A stretch of DNA of 64,000 nucleotides from Larix kaempferi (GCA_027924585.1 BSBM01000123.1:18857001-18921000), one strand, 5' to 3'. Counted from the first letter of the stretch, positions 1 to 13,178 are shown. Made by a program: numbers and translations. The notes: a model not told the origin generated them from the letters alone.

Positions 1-902
1 TTGTACATGTAGCAATTGACCACTTTATTTTATTGCTTTGTTAGGATTGTGTTAGCTTTAGTGGGATTTTCGTATTATTTTACTCCACCTTAGGCTAGAT
101 CTAAGAAATAATGACTATATTATTGTAAAGGAAGTTAAGCTACTCTCCTATTAAAGAGAGTCACTTCCTCATTTGAACTCATGGCTGGATTTTGAGAGCT
201 CTCTCTCTTTTGAAGCCTAATTGACTTATCTTTTTATGGAGCATTTTGAAGTGTGAAGGATTTCTTCTTTTGGGTTTCTTGATAGCTTATTGAAGTAGCA
301 TGCATCTTTTATCATTGTAAGATCTTGGACCTAGTTCACTTAAAGGGTAAATTTGTTCAAGTCGAATAATCTTGTCATTAGTGGTTAAGCCTTGTGGCTT
401 GTCTTGCAGTTTGGATATCTTAGGAGGGGCTACGAATCAAGTTTGCATAAGCTAGGGTGCAAGCTAGGGTTATAAGTTGGAGGTGTGTGCCAAAGAGCCA
501 CCCTTCCTTAGTGAAACTTTGCATGAAGCTTGAATAGTTTTGGGGTAGGAACTTGTCTTGCTTTGGGGAGGTTCTAGTCAAACATATACAAACAAGGATT
601 ATCTTGAGACTCCATTTTTGTCTTGGGGATTGGCACTGGTCTTCATGGTCCTCCCATCACCTATACTACAAAGAAAGACCTCAAGTTTTGCTAAGGCTAA
701 CTCTTCAAATCACCTTGTACCCTCATTGTCATAGCCTAGCAATCCTACCTAGGGAAGCCCCCCTCGAGTTGGAGAAGAGCCAACCGAAAGTGCAGAGAGA
801 TGGTTATTGAGGTGATAGTGGGTAACACCTCTAGGTTGCAGTTAGGCTAGCTATGTTCCTTGGGGTTTTAATTATTTATACCTGTTAATTCATACTAGAA
901 CA
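1..902 (+). repeat. 5' LTR of element E1 (left end outside window)
   Basis: This stretch matches 9594-9857, 11931-12126 and 15498-15950 in the same order and strand, so it is the left LTR of an LTR element whose right LTR is cut into three by insertions. The copies end with the same ...AACA at 902 and 15950. The start lies to the left of the window. The TATA box present in the right copy (9740) is decayed here (CTATTAAAG near 149). No coding content is expected; the short open frame at 553-810 is chance. Confidence 0.8.
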
Positions 903-1105
903 TTTTTCGCACCATTGACAGGGATAAATCCTTATTCTTGGAAATTTGAAGATCATGCTTCATGACATTTTGTGGGAGGTTATTATTGCAGATCTCTCTT
1001 TTCAAATGGCGACTCCACGAAGGGACGAAGCCCTTGCCCTTGTAGATTTTGAAAACTTCTTGTTTGTAGGGTGAAACAAGCAACATTGTGAAGGCATTGA
1101 AGGTT

Positions 1106-1219
1106 CACCTTGGCAACTCCGCACATATGTAGTTGGTATAAGGTATGTTATTTTCATATTAGCACCTTGGCAACTCCACACATATGTAGTTGGTATTAGG
1201 TATGTTATTTTCATATTAG
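1106..1219 (+). repeat. 57-bp tandem duplication in E1 leader
   Basis: Two nearly identical 57-bp units start at 1106 and 1163 (both begin CACCTTGGCAACTCC), and a third start (CACCTT) follows at 1220. They lie between the 5' LTR and the gag-like frame. The leader 903-1252 shows no recognisable tRNA-type primer binding site. Confidence 0.85.
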
Positions 1220-1252
1220 CACCTTATATTTTTGAAGTTTTGAAGAAAATTT

Positions 1253-2754
1253 ATGGCTTTATGCAAAGAAGGAAAGATCATTGAAGATTGGATTAGACAT
1301 TTAGATTTCTCATATATTCCGGGGTATCCACATCCTTTTCAAAGTGAAATATGGTCAAGTCATCTTCCAAAGTTTCATGGAACTCCTATGGTTTGAAAAC
1401 ACACTGTATCATTTATGGATTTTGTTGTTAACCTCAACATTGTTGGTGAGGATGGCTTGATGATGGCATTTGCACTTTCATTGCTTAGGGGTGGTGCATG
1501 GGAATGGTACTGTAGGTTGAAGCCAAAGGAGGTAAAATCATTTCCCTACTTGATCAAAAGGTACTATAAATGTGATCATGAAAAAGATGTTGCAAGCTTG
1601 CAAGACAAATATTTTGACGTCTTCTTTGTGGTAAGTTGAATATAAAGGCTCGCAGGATGATGTTTGCATTTAGAAGGGACCCTTCAAAGCTTCTCTTGGA
1701 TGAATTGAACAAAAGAATTAGTTCCTATGCGTATTTATGTGGGTGCATCAAAAAGAGGTATGGTGATCTTCCCCCATCAAGCATTGATCTTAGATTATGG
1801 TGTAAGATTTTGGGTGTAGAATGTCTAAAGCCTATCATCATACCAAAGAAAATTCTTGATCTTGATATTGCAGATTATGAAGATCAAAGGGTTGTTCAAA
1901 CTTTCAAAGCATCCTATTTGTTGAAGACATTCAAGCTCTCACCTCATTACCCATAGAAGACCAAGGGAAAATCATTGAAAACTTTTTGGAAGGCATATAC
2001 AAGAAGAAGCTGAAGAAGATGATGCTATTGAGGATCAAGTCCATGAAGAGGTCGGTGGAAGGTCAAGCCCAAGAAATCCATGAAGAGTCTATTGAAGATC
2101 AGCATCAGATGAAACTCATGTTGAAGACCCCATGGGTGAAAGTTTGCATGCATTCACTTTTTCTCCACTTGAAGCCAAGGGTATGGCAAGCTTTAGCCTC
2201 TCTCAAATTTTTGAATTTTATGACATATTTTATGATGCTATTGATGCCTTTGAAGACCAATCTTTGCGGAATGATGAGTTGGCAAATGAGCTTGCCCCTC
2301 CTCTTGATGAAAGTAAAGGCAGCCTAGGCATGACCTTATTAACACTATCTCTCAGAATTTTGGTTATGATGAGTATGTGGATCACTGGAGTTTTGGGCAG
2401 TCTTGTGGGGATGTGTATACATTTTTGTTTCAGCCATGTGCTACCACGTTTGGGGCATTTTTTCTGGGATCTTCTATGGATTTTTTATGCAGATTTTCTC
2501 AGGCATTCAAAGCAGATTTATGAGCCGCATAACGCAGATTTTGAACAGCAGCCTACTCCCCCTTTCAGGATGAGTTTGGAGCAACCTGGTTTGCCCTTTC
2601 CTTGGGTGGATTTGGGCCATCACTTTCAGCCTTCTTTTTCAGAGATGATTGCAGGTTTGGGGCAGCAAGAAGATGACCAAGTGGATTTGGGCCATCACTT
2701 TCAGCCTTCTTTTTCAGAGATGATTGCAGGTTTGGGGCAGCAAGAAGATGACCC
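1253..2754 (+). pseudogene. gag-like polyprotein remnant of E1
   Basis: From the ATG at 1253 one frame runs with a single stop (TGA at 1394) to about 1637 and reads like a retrotransposon capsid (Retrotrans_gag) domain: HLPKFHGTPMV, then a helical part with ALSLLRGGAWEWYCRLKP and an acidic/basic tail. This is the usual layout of a Ty3/gypsy-type gag, in which the Trp-rich patch is typical. The frame then shifts and continues in pieces (1636-1956, 1986-2327, 2132-2770) with Glu-rich and Gln/Pro-rich text and no zinc knuckle, protease or RT. The gene is interrupted at 2754 by the family A insertion, and the sequence resumes at 7237. Without pol, E1 looks non-autonomous. The gag call is fairly safe; the extent of the 3' part is inferred. 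Confidence 0.6.
2606..2753 (+). repeat. 75-bp in-frame tandem duplication
   Basis: Two copies start at 2606 and 2681 and are almost identical. The 75-bp period keeps the frame and duplicates 25 residues beginning VDLGHHFQPSFSEM in the open frame 2132-2770. The second copy ends at the insertion point of the 2755-7231 element. Confidence 0.9.
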
Positions 2755-5700
2755 TGTTATCACACCATAGTAGCAGGGATACTATTCTTGTACAGCAGAT
2801 ATCTGCACATTCCAGAGCTTCCTTTATTCCAGAGCATGGCTATATATTTTGGATCACTCATGATCAGAGCAGTACATTATTCAGATTTTATGACCTTGTG
2901 TCAAGGCTGAGCCTTGAGAGTTCAGATTTGATGACTGATGTGACCACTTATCCCATTACAGTTTCAGTTCAGTGCCTAGAGATGTATTTCAGCAGTGTTT
3001 CAGATGATGCATGATGATGATTATTATGATGATGTTGTATGATCTATGGATATGTTCTCACTGACTGTGGATTATTATCTTGTTGATTTAGTCATGATCA
3101 TGGCATGTGCTTGGTATATTATTCCTGATGTGGCAAACTATTTAAAATGAACTGTAAATCATAAAATGGACAATTGCTTGCACTTTTAGGTCATTTAACA
3201 AAACTTACTGGTATTTCACCTTACATAGACATGGTCTTTCCCCGACACCAGTTGTCTGCTAGTGTAGGCTCCATATTCACTTGTCTCCATCCATACATGA
3301 CCTTCCTGTTTGACTTTAAACCCTGACTTGTCTCATTTGTCTTTCTGATACTGAGGACTTCCCCATTTTTCTACCTCTGTGTTTGGACCGCATCCCTGTT
3401 TATTCAGTGTCTCGGCTCTAAGTTGGTGACAGAACTTGCCTTTGGTAAGTTGGATTGTAGGCCTAAATCATTCTGGTCGGTTGTCCCGATGTTTGGCATT
3501 GGCTCGAACTCCCCCTAGTCACTTGAGATGTTGTTGGCTAAAACTGAAAGCTCATGTTCTACCTGTGGAAACTAAATAAATTCGCCCATGGAAACAAAAA
3601 GGGGCAAGAGCAATGAAAAGCTAAAAAAATACTCCTCGAAGAGTATAAGAAAGGTCCAAAAAAGCAATGGTTCTTAAAATCTATATCTAAACAATTGCTG
3701 ACCTTGTATAAATATATGAAAAACATGCCCTGGATGCAAGCTGCAACTAGTTGTGCTTCTCAGCACATCTGAAATCCGAAGGGTTATGTAGGCCAAAAAG
3801 GCCATGGAAATAAAATTGAATGATCCTAATGAACCTGGATCAACTTGATGTAGACATGATGCCTAAGTTGAATAAACACTCTCTAAACAACTTATCCATT
3901 TGTGAGGCACAGCCATCCCCCGTGTTCTTTTGTCCAGCACAGAGTTTGTAGCTTTCCCCCTTTTCCCAGTCCAAAGTATTTTTGAGTTAAGTTAGACAAG
4001 TCAAACCCTTGGCCCAACCTTGCTCCTAGCCTTCATCCTTCACTAGCAGTTTGACCATGTCCAATGGGTGAGTTTGTCATTTGAACTATTGTGCAAGTAA
4101 TTTTATATAACCACGGAATATGTTAACTTGATTAATGCCACTGAATGGAATTTATACTTTGAGCTTAGCTGTGGGAATGATTAGAGAAACATTGTCTTAG
4201 TCTACTGATGTGATTTATCCTTGATTATATATTCTTGGGATCCGTGATGATGTGGACCATGTATGGATGATTATTGATGATGATTTATGGTCCCACATGT
4301 TTGATGATGATATCATATGATGGACATATGATGCAGATGATGTTTGATCCAGTTCAGCAGGTTTATTATTATTTCAGATCAGCAGATTATACATTGTCCA
4401 TATATGGTGGACCCTACAGCTGGCCCACTAGGGCAACCCAGGGTGTATGAGTACTCATTCCTAGTGGATTTGGGTCTTCTGGATCCATTGAGACACTTAT
4501 CTTTCAGTTCCGGGCACTTCTGACAGTGATTGATGCAGTTTTACACTTGTTGACCAGATTTGGGGCTGATTTCCCAGCCTGAGCAGCAGGGGCCCCGAGA
4601 GGCCAGTTCACCTAGGGCGCTAATGATGGAGGGGGTGGTCCAGCCACTTGTTATTACCATTTATCCCCCCTCCCGGAGAGCCTGGTGGGCTCGGATGGAC
4701 AGCGCTAGCACCCTAGGAGGCAGTTTTGGCACTTTCACAGTTCCCGAGGCAGTTAAAAAATGGGATAAAGTGGTCACTGAGGAAATCGATTTGGGCAATT
4801 GAGGCAAGGTTTTGGCATTTGGTTTTCACAGAGGTCTTCCAGGGTGGCATCACTACCTTCCAGCCAGTTTTCACCATGTGGGTATGCCCGGATTGATCAC
4901 AGGAGGACATTTACTGCTTGACTGTCATGGATTCTGAGGACAGTTTTGGTCATTTTTATTATATTGGACATATTTTATTATTTTATTGTGCCTTGGGGTG
5001 AGCTAGTAAGGATTGATGCCTCCTAGCCCCACCATGTGCTTGTTTTATTATGTCCTAGTCATCATGAGGTGGATTATTGTACTTTTTACCCCTCTAGTGG
5101 GATGACGTCACCCTCCATTGTACCATTTAGTGAGGGCGCTTTTGTTATTTTGAGTGATCCATGTGATATATTGTTATGGGTCATCTTAGCCATTGATTGT
5201 ATGATGAGATCTTATAATCTCAACCACTCATTTGATGTAGTATTATGAAGTGGTATAGGGTTTTGGTCTTTATTATCCTATATAAGGAGGAGACCCCCCA
5301 TTGTAAAGCTCACCTTTGGAGCTCTGGAATATTGGAATAGAAGATTTTTGTGGAGCACATCTCTCTTGCATTGTGGATTCTCTTGCATATTGAATATAAA
5401 GTATCTCTTCTATGTATCATTGTGGATTTTGGTGTTTTTGCTAACCTTTTGACAGGAAAGTCGAATTAGAGAGAGGAGGGCGACTTTTTGAGGGTTATTG
5501 TTGGAGGGATCCACATATTCTCTCTTGGGTTGATCTTGTGACAGGGAGTATCATTATTGTATCTTCGTGACATAGTTGATGCTTTCTATTACACCTTTCT
5601 ACCATTTTCATAATCATCTTGCTTGACTTGTTTCTTTGATCTTGTCTTGTAGGAGGAGGACGATTTGGCTATCTTGGAGAAGGGCGATTTGGTTGGAGCA

Positions 5701-7231
5701 CTTGGATCTCACTCTTGAATATAAACATAGGAGAATGCTATCAACTTGCAAGGTGGCCATAAGCAATTGAGGTAAGATCTACAAGGTATGTGTCTCTTTC
5801 ATCCATTCTATCTTCATTGGTCATAAAACCCTAATTAAATCAAAACCCCAATTTTGGTATTTTTTTTAGATCTACTTAGATCTACCCTTGCAATTGAAAA
5901 GATATTAAGAACCCACCTCTATAGGATCCACCCCTAGTTGGATCTATAGTTTGGTGGTGATTGGCTAAAAATTGACACACCTTTCAATGCAAAAAGCCTT
6001 CTTGAACCAAAATCGATTTTCCTAAGAGAAGCTTGTTGGGTAAGATCTAGCACATGGGTAGGTAAGATCCCATTTGATTTGACATCTAGACACTTGATAA
6101 CCTATACCCATATCCTTGCTTTGGTGAAAACTACCTTGTGGACATCTCTCCATGTTTTGAGGGGTTGAAACCCCCTTTTGATCTTCTTGGTACCTTAAAA
6201 CTTAGATCTACTAAGATCTACCCATTGGATGTACTCGAAACTTTGAAGGAACATAGATCGGGGCACTAACATCCCGGATCTACATTTTGGTGGCCATTGG
6301 ACTTGATTTGGTCCACCAAAACCCAATTTTTGACTCTCCTTGAGCAAGTCGCACCCCCTTGATTTGTTGAGTTGGTCCACTTCTAGGAAATGGGTGTTGG
6401 AGATTTTTGTGGATTTGGAATGCCCATGCCTTGAAACCTAGGTCTATACTGTCCTTTTGTCAAGATCCGCCTTGGGGATTGCATTCCTTGTTTTAAGGGA
6501 TTGTGGTCCACTTTTGGTTATCTTTTAAAAAACCTAGATCTAGTAAGATCCAACCATTGGATCTCATCCAAACCACTTGACTTGGCTTCTAGGTGTCCCG
6601 ATCTACACTTTGACATCCTTCTTGACCCCATTAGCCCATCCAACAAGGCACTAGTCCTTCTCCAAGCAAGGCGCACTTCTTGGGATTAGTGTCAAACCCT
6701 AGATCTAGCACATGGGTAATCCTAGAACCAACTCTAACTTGTAGATCTAACCTAGATCTAGCCTATAGTACCATCCTCACACTTAACTTCACCTTGTGGG
6801 CCCACCTAGAACCATTTCACACTTCCCAAGGCATCAAGACCCACTTGTGTAAACATATGGTACTATACTTAGCAATCATACTCCATCAAGTGGCCTAAAC
6901 CATACATAGGTTGAAACACTAACTATCCATTATATCACCTTCAACCATACCTTAAACATTAGGTCCACTTAGCCTTGCATTGGTTTCCGTAACTCATCAT
7001 TTATTCACCCTTTGAAACCTTTGCTTAGGCCCAATCAACTGTGATTGGGGTATAGGGTCTCCCCCTTGGTCTAGTTATACCTTGACCTAAAGCGAAGAGT
7101 GCCTCGGTTGACGTGACTCCCGCATTGCATTGGGAACCGTGGCATCTCTTAGGTCACCTCTTTAGTTGCCTAACTCCTCTACCGTCCCGGATGGGATACC
7201 TCTAGGGGCAACTACAAGTTGTGTGATAACA
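2755..7231 (+). mobile_element. Family A multi-kb LTR-like unit (solo LTR candidate, 4477 bp)
   Basis: The unit starts TGTTATCACAC and ends GTGTGATAACA, an exact 11-bp inverted pair of the TG...CA type, and is flanked by the 5-bp duplication GACCC (2750-2754 and 7232-7236). This defines a single LTR-integrase insertion. No PBS, PPT, second LTR or gene was found inside, so it reads as a solo LTR or a very reduced element. A TATA-like box at 5279 on the plus strand suggests plus orientation, with about 2.5 kb U3 and 1.9 kb downstream. The part 5600-7231 recurs in inverted orientation at 38192-39900. Short open frames inside (4560-4802, 6501-6689 and others) match nothing known. Confidence 0.75.
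5279..5285 (+). promoter_or_regulatory. TATA-like box of family A LTR
   Basis: TATATAA followed by GGAGGAGACCCCCCATTG, the arrangement expected at an LTR transcription start. It is the best plus-strand TATA seen in this unit. Inferred from sequence only. Confidence 0.4.
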
Positions 7232-7236
7232 GACCC

Positions 7237-9593
7237 CTTTGCTGGTTTGGAGTAGTAGGGTTTTCCTTCTTCAAGAGCAAGCTTGGAGTGGTTTTGTTTG
7301 CCCTCTCCTAGGACAAGTCTAAACCATCGTTTCTAGCCAAATTCTTCAAGGTTCCTTGTTGGTTTTGACGATGATTTAGGAAAGCAAACATGTTTTGAAG
7401 AGCAGGTTCATGATGGACATGTGTATTCAAGCCCTATCCATCTTGGACAGAGGAGGCTTGTAAAAAAGATTGCTCTCCATGGCAAGGGTTTGAAAACATT
7501 GACGATACTCCACATGCTCATGATCTCATGCATTTCTCTAGCTTTCTATCCATGAGGACGATTGTATGTACTCAGCTCATCATTGATTTCATCTTGTCTT
7601 GGTTCAACACCAAAGAAAAGGGCAGAAACCCTAGCATGGATGATATGTTAAGGTGGCTCATTGGTTGTATGATTTCACCTAACATGTTGATTTCCTCATT
7701 GCTTAGGGTAGGTAGGTAGGATGTGAATAAGCTCTTGCATGAGCATTAGTTGATGTGCAATTGTGAAGAAGAAGAATTGTGTGATGTGATGTTTATTTTT
7801 GCATTTATGATCATTGCTAACAAGTAAATGCAGAGACTCTAAGGTTCTCATGAACTCCCAAGAGGAGCACATGTCCCGCAGTTGGAGCAAGATGTTAAAC
7901 CCCTATTTCCATAGGGTGTTTTGGGAATCTTTCCAAGTTCATACAGCAACGAACAAGCTGACCTGGGCTCTTTGGACAAGTCTGGGCATCTTTCTCCAAG
8001 TTCTGTGCATCAGGGTTATTAATTCAGGGCTGACTTGTGCACAAGGACAGCAGTTCTGGGCATGATTCCTACGCGAATTGATGTGTAAGAGAGCATTTCT
8101 GAGTGTTTGTGCAGTAAGCAAGCAAGCAATCCCATATCTTCTGAAGTCTGCGCTGTTTCAAGGCATGTCTTGGCATTGTTAAGCAATGTTCTGGGGCTGA
8201 TAAACCAATCCCAACCCTGTTCTGACCTCCCAAGCCGCAAAGGAAGCAGTTCTAGGGCTGTTTCTATCCTCCTACAACAATAAAGTTACAGTTCTCAAAA
8301 GCAGATCTAGGCACAATATGAATAAGTCTGAGTGAAATGAGCAGTTCTGGAGTTATTCCTACACCAAACAACAGCCATTTCTCAACCTGGGCAAGTTCTG
8401 AAGTAATAAGCAGCAGTAGACAGCCCTGAAAAGTAATTATTAGCCTTGTTTCAGCCCCCAACGACACCTGGTCAACATTCTGGACTGGTTTTGGACACTT
8501 ACAGGCCCCATTTGTGAATTCTGGGCATGAAGGACAGAACCATGGCCAACTAATGATTCTGGGCGAATTCTGGGCAGCTTTGTCAACTCCTTCCACAATG
8601 GAACCTCATCTCTTCCAAGCTACAGCAATTCTGGGCAGTCAAAAGGCACTAACAGCAGTTCAAATAATCTTCAAACCTGTGCATTAGGGCAGCAGAGTAG
8701 TCATTTCACCCTCCAGACAGCCTTGGAACTTCATTGTTTAAGTCTTGTTCCAGATTTATTCAACATATGAAGCCAGCATTCAGCCTAGATGGATCTCTCC
8801 AGCCCATTTGATAAAGGTATTCCACCATTGTAAGGGTTCCAAGCTTGTCTCATGGTACTGTCCCCTTAAGCAGCTGCTATTTTGTGTTTGGAAGGAAGCC
8901 AGTCCATCTTTTGAAGCCCTATTCACATTAGTTTGCAGACCTAATGCAACGTCCAGCCTTGGAGGAGTCCTTCTTGGCAGAGTTCTGATCTTTGGAATGG
9001 TTTATACCATTTGGATGATGGTGGTAGGCTTTTTGAGGAGAGCATTGTCCTTATGGAGAAGTGCCTTGCATAGGATCGTCCTACTTTGTGGGATAAATTA
9101 TGATGTTTGGAGGCTGATTGATGGGAGTCTAGGGTTTTGGGCCTGTTTTTTGAAGCAACTATCAATTTGTGGGAGCTTTCAACGCAAATTTTGAAAGGAC
9201 TAAGAGACTCCTCTTATTGTGGGGAGGTTTATACATGCACACATTGGAGGAGCGCTCAGTCAAGGGGGTCTTTTCCATGATTGGCATTCCTTATTTGGTT
9301 GAAGAATCATGCTTGGAGGATACTCTATCAATGTGTCCCCTCTTGAAACCCTTAAGGATTAAAGTGGGTTGACATGTGAACACATTCGGTTGCCTTGTGG
9401 GCATCTTCTTGTGAAGAGAGCTTTCTTGGAACTTATTGCATTTTAAAGATATCTTGGTTGCTTGTGGACACATTCTTGTTGGAGAATCTACCTTGAAGGG
9501 GCCTTTGGAGGCCATGTGGCATCATCTTAACATTTGTTCCCTTGCTTTATGGAGGAGCCCCCTCATTTTGGGGCCTCATGTATCTCTTGTATT
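7237..9593 (+). other. Rest of E1 internal region, no recognisable gene
   Basis: This continues the E1 interior after the family A insertion. No pol domain could be recognised in any frame. Part of it (about 7970-8640) is rich in the word TTCTGGGCA and relatives. The open frame at 8745-9194 (149 codons, hydrophobic and Trp-rich) has no family resemblance I can name and may be chance. The start of the 3' LTR lies somewhere here or before; TGACATG at 9370, after a purine-rich run, is one weak candidate. Confidence 0.5.
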
Positions 9594-9739
9594 GTACATG
9601 TGGCAATTGACCACTTTATTTAATTGCTTTGTTAGGATTGTGTTAGCTTTAGTAGGGTTTTGTATTATTTTACTCCACCCTAGGCTAGACCTAAGGAAAT
9701 AATGATTATTTTATTGTAAATGAAGTTAGGTTACTCTCC

Positions 9740-9748
9740 TATATAAAG
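9740..9748 (+). promoter_or_regulatory. TATA box of E1 3' LTR
   Basis: TATATAAAG followed by AGAGCCACTTCCTC. The equivalent site in the 5' LTR near 149 has lost the TATA core. Confidence 0.5.
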
Positions 9749-9963
9749 AGAGCCACTTCCTCATTTGAACTCATGGTTGGATTTGGAGAGCTCTCTCTTT
9801 TGGAGCCTAATTGACATATCTTTTCATAGAGCATTTTGAAGTGTGAAGGATTTATTCCTAAGTTGCCAAGAAACGTGGGTACGAGGACGGGGACGGGGAC
9901 GGGGACAACTTTTTGAAATAGGGTACTTGGGTACGTCAGGGGTACTATATATATATATATATA

Positions 9964-11170
9964 CTAAGTTGCCAGGGTACTGTACCGGGGGGTTGGGCAC
10001 CCGTACCAGTATCGGGTACCCGTACCGCCGTACCGGGTACCGGAACTGGTACCTCTGGGAGTACCTCTTAAGTACAGGGTACTTCACCCAAGTACCGGGT
10101 ACTTGGTTACTGATTCGAGGGTACCGGTACTTCAAAAAGGCCCACGTATTGCGAGTTTGGGTACTCCGCGAGTACTTCTGACTGCTAAAAATTCAACAAA
10201 CTATCTCACAGAATCTGTAATAATTTGGATTATCTAGCATATTCCACAAACATTCCCATGATTCAACTGTGCTATACTTCTACAGAAGCCACTCAACTTT
10301 GGAGATTGGAAATTGTATCTTTCAGCATGTAAAGCAGATCATGATCATTACAAAAGAAGATATAATCCAAACTGCTTATCAGCAGACAATGGGATTGCAA
10401 ACTAATACAAAGACAGGGTATCTATAGATTTTGTGCTCACCTTAATTTTCTTTGTGGTAAAATGTTACTGAATTCAAAAATGTATCATAGATTTTATATA
10501 CTGTATTTTTGCATGAAATATGATGATTTTGCTGCTTTGATGCAACGGGACTTGTTTTTATATTTTTTAATCCCACTAAAGCTTGCTCAAAAAACTAAAC
10601 ATATGACCCAAGATCCCAATGTCACAGGGTGATAATAGAAGATCAAGTGACACTTTGTGACTTTACAGTAACATTCTGTTGATTGCTCTGCCATGTGTTT
10701 TTCGTACCGTCATGTTCTGTTTTAGCTTCTGTAAACAAAGGATGATCAGTGATCACGATTTTTTAATATTGGGTGTTAAATTGTTAATGAAAGTTGTGAC
10801 AAAATTTAAATAAAATTTTAATATGATCACGATTTTTTAATATTGACAAAGGATGATCACGATTTTTTGGATGTAGACAATGGATTCATGGAGTCATGGA
10901 CATATATCATGCTATTATGTTAATGATTCATATCAATATCAATATCATATGTGTAATTTCAATTTGAATTAATGTGCAAGCAGCAATACCAATGTCAAAT
11001 GTGTGTTACTTGTTGAAAACTTATTAATATAATTATTAATTATAATTTAAATTTGAAAATTTTATATATATATATGTCTACAGTACCCCGACGTACCCAA
11101 GTACCCTCTTTCAAAAAGTGGCGTACCCATCCCCGTACCCGTCCCAGTACCCGAGTACCCTAGCAACTTA

Positions 11171-11171
<1 letters not shown>
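9964..11171. mobile_element. Non-autonomous hAT-like element H2 nested in H1
   Basis: Starts CTAAGTTGCCAGGGTAC and ends GTACCCTAGCAACTTAG, good inverted termini. The flanking 8 bp are TATATATA (9956-9963) and TGTATATA (11172-11179), one mismatch, inside a TA repeat of H1. Its subterminal parts are also dense in GTACC words. The middle (10200-11050) is AT-rich with no coding potential. Confidence 0.8.

Positions 11172-11173
<2 letters not shown>

Positions 11174-11210
<37 letters not shown>
11174..11210. repeat. (TA)n microsatellite
   Basis: An uninterrupted run of TA directly after the H2 insertion. A shorter TA run lies on the other side (9947-9963), so H2 landed in a TA tract. Confidence 0.95.
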
Positions 11211-11215
<5 letters not shown>

Positions 11216-11464
11216 TTTATAAAAATAAAATATGTCACATCACATCATACATGTATATTTGATATTTCTAACTTCAATGATTCATATGAACATTCACATT
11301 GAAAATTTGAAATATAAAATAATAAATTTGATAAATCATATGACATAGACTCATAGTAGATATCAAGTGGAAGACTGGAAGACTGAATGGCATTTCCAAA
11401 CATGAAAAAGAAAGTTCAAAACAGTAAACATTGAACAATGAACAAGATAGTTGATTTGGCTTCC

Positions 11465-11560
11465 TCAAGCCATGTCATCAGCTTCCTCAGGATCAATGTC
11501 ATCAGCATCACTAAGGTCCTCTGTCAGGAAGCTCTCTAGATAGGCATCGCTGGAGTAGTT
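11465..11560 (-). pseudogene. hAT transposase C-terminal remnant in H1
   Basis: On the minus strand a short frame ends with an acidic tail reading LSDADDIDPEEADDMA and a stop at 11465-11467. The larger hAT element ends its transposase in a similar acidic tail (EDEDLDDY, 27327). This suggests that H1 is an internal-deletion derivative of an autonomous relative. The match is short, so this is inference. Confidence 0.45.
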
Positions 11561-13178
11561 AGCACGGAGCACTAGCAGTGAGAAACGGAGTGCCGCGCAG
11601 GTTTAGGTAAGGGGTAAGTGCCCACATAACATGTGTTTCAGTGTTCTAATTTTTAATTTTTAAAATTTTAAACATCGAACATTGCAAATCAACCCCCCTC
11701 GACGGCAAGCTAAGGTAAATTTCCCAACGGCCGTACCTCCCGAGTACCCAAACATGCGGTACGACATACCAAAATCCATGCAAGTACCCTGTTTTCATAA
11801 GTGAAGTACCCGGTACGCGAGTTTGAATTTGGGTACGGCTGGGAACGTACCATTGAAGTACCCAAGTACCCGGTACGGGTACGTGTACCCGACCCCCCGG
11901 TACGGGTACCCATGCAACATAGATTTATTCTTTTGGATGTCTTGATGGCTAAATATTGAAGTAATATGCATCTTTTATCATTGTAAGATTGCTGACCTAA
12001 TTCACTTAAAGGGTAAATTTGCTCAAGTGGAATAATCTTGTTATTTTGTGGTTTAGCCTTGTGGCTTGTCTTGCAGTTTGGCTATCTTAGGAGGAACTAC
12101 GAAACAAGTTTGCACAGGCTAGGGTGTGTTGCCGCCGGAACACGCACCCGGGGGTTATCGCAGCAGAAATCTTCAAGCTGCTTAGTTGCGTTCCTTGGGT
12201 GGCAAATCTCAGTCAAGTACTGTCACTTGATCTTGACTCCTCCGTTTAGGCAGAACTCCTAACGAAGCCAAAGGGGGTAGTCCCTATGAGTTACTAAGGT
12301 CGATTAAGCTTTAGGTTTATGATTGGATAAGTTTTTTAGGAGTTTTGAATAAGATTTAACTGAAAGCAAAAATCACTTGCAGAATATAAATTACGATCAA
12401 CAGCATAAGATAGATATAAGCAATATAAGATCTGATAAAAAAGTTTGAAATATTGTAACAAGATTAGTGCCAAAAAATGGAGTCGAAAAATGTGTGTTGT
12501 TGTATTGTAAACGTTTTGCGAGTGCTTCTTGGTCAATTTTATTTTATTATGAGATGGGATTTGATTACGGGAAAGGGGAGCTCCAGATATACTGTGAGGT
12601 ACAAGGAGTAATGTCTGAAAGTTAACTAAAGGTGGCTCCTCATGAAAACGTGTGGGCTGGAATGGAGTCTCGAGGGCAGTGTTCAACACTACACCAACAA
12701 AGGTGTAGCCTAACTGTGCCCTGGGGTCGCCTCCTAGTGGTTCCCGCTTCTCCTGAGAAATTTCCCCACACACTGATTAAGGTCTGAGTGTCGGATTTTC
12801 ACTATGTTCAGGGTAGTTAATTTTATTAGGATGAATTTTTATTAGATGTGAAGAATTATGGAGTAGTTGCAACTCTTTCTGATTTCCCACCGGCCCAGGT
12901 AAATGTCCGCAAGGGGAAAGAGCATACTTTGAGTTGGAAACTAAATATGTGTTTCATTTCATTTCAAAAGGTAAATAACTAAAGTAAAGTGTTATGCTAA
13001 TTACTACAGGCAAGGAGTCTCTTTTCTGATCATCCGATCATGTACTCATGCACAGCCCTTTATGTGACGGCGAGAGCATACTTCACGAAAGCAATGCCAA
13101 ATTTATTACTTTGAAGCAAAAATTGAAACGACTAAAACAATATTTGTAATGTTTTAAATTAAAAAGTATACTGCATGA

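Larger units (their letters stand above)
9858..11922. mobile_element. Non-autonomous hAT-like element H1 (outer)
   Basis: Ends CTAAGTTGCC... and ...TGCAACATAG are imperfect inverted repeats, flanked by the 8-bp duplication ATTTATTC (9850-9857 and 11923-11930). The 8-bp duplication and the CTAAGTTG terminus match the larger hAT element at 26933. Both subterminal regions are crowded with GTACC/GGTAC words in both orientations. It holds a nested relative (9964-11171) and a short remnant of a transposase C-terminus near 11465-11560. Without the nested copy it is about 850 bp. Confidence 0.85.

Noticed and set aside
8745-9194. 149-codon frame as a membrane protein gene
   Set aside because: Hydrophobic reading of T/G-rich E1 interior with a competing opposite-strand frame; no motif or start context to support it.
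9824-10181. Two overlapping frames of about 110 codons with repeated GTRT and YRYPVRRY motifs
   Set aside because: Low-complexity reading of the GTACC-rich subterminal repeats of the hAT elements.
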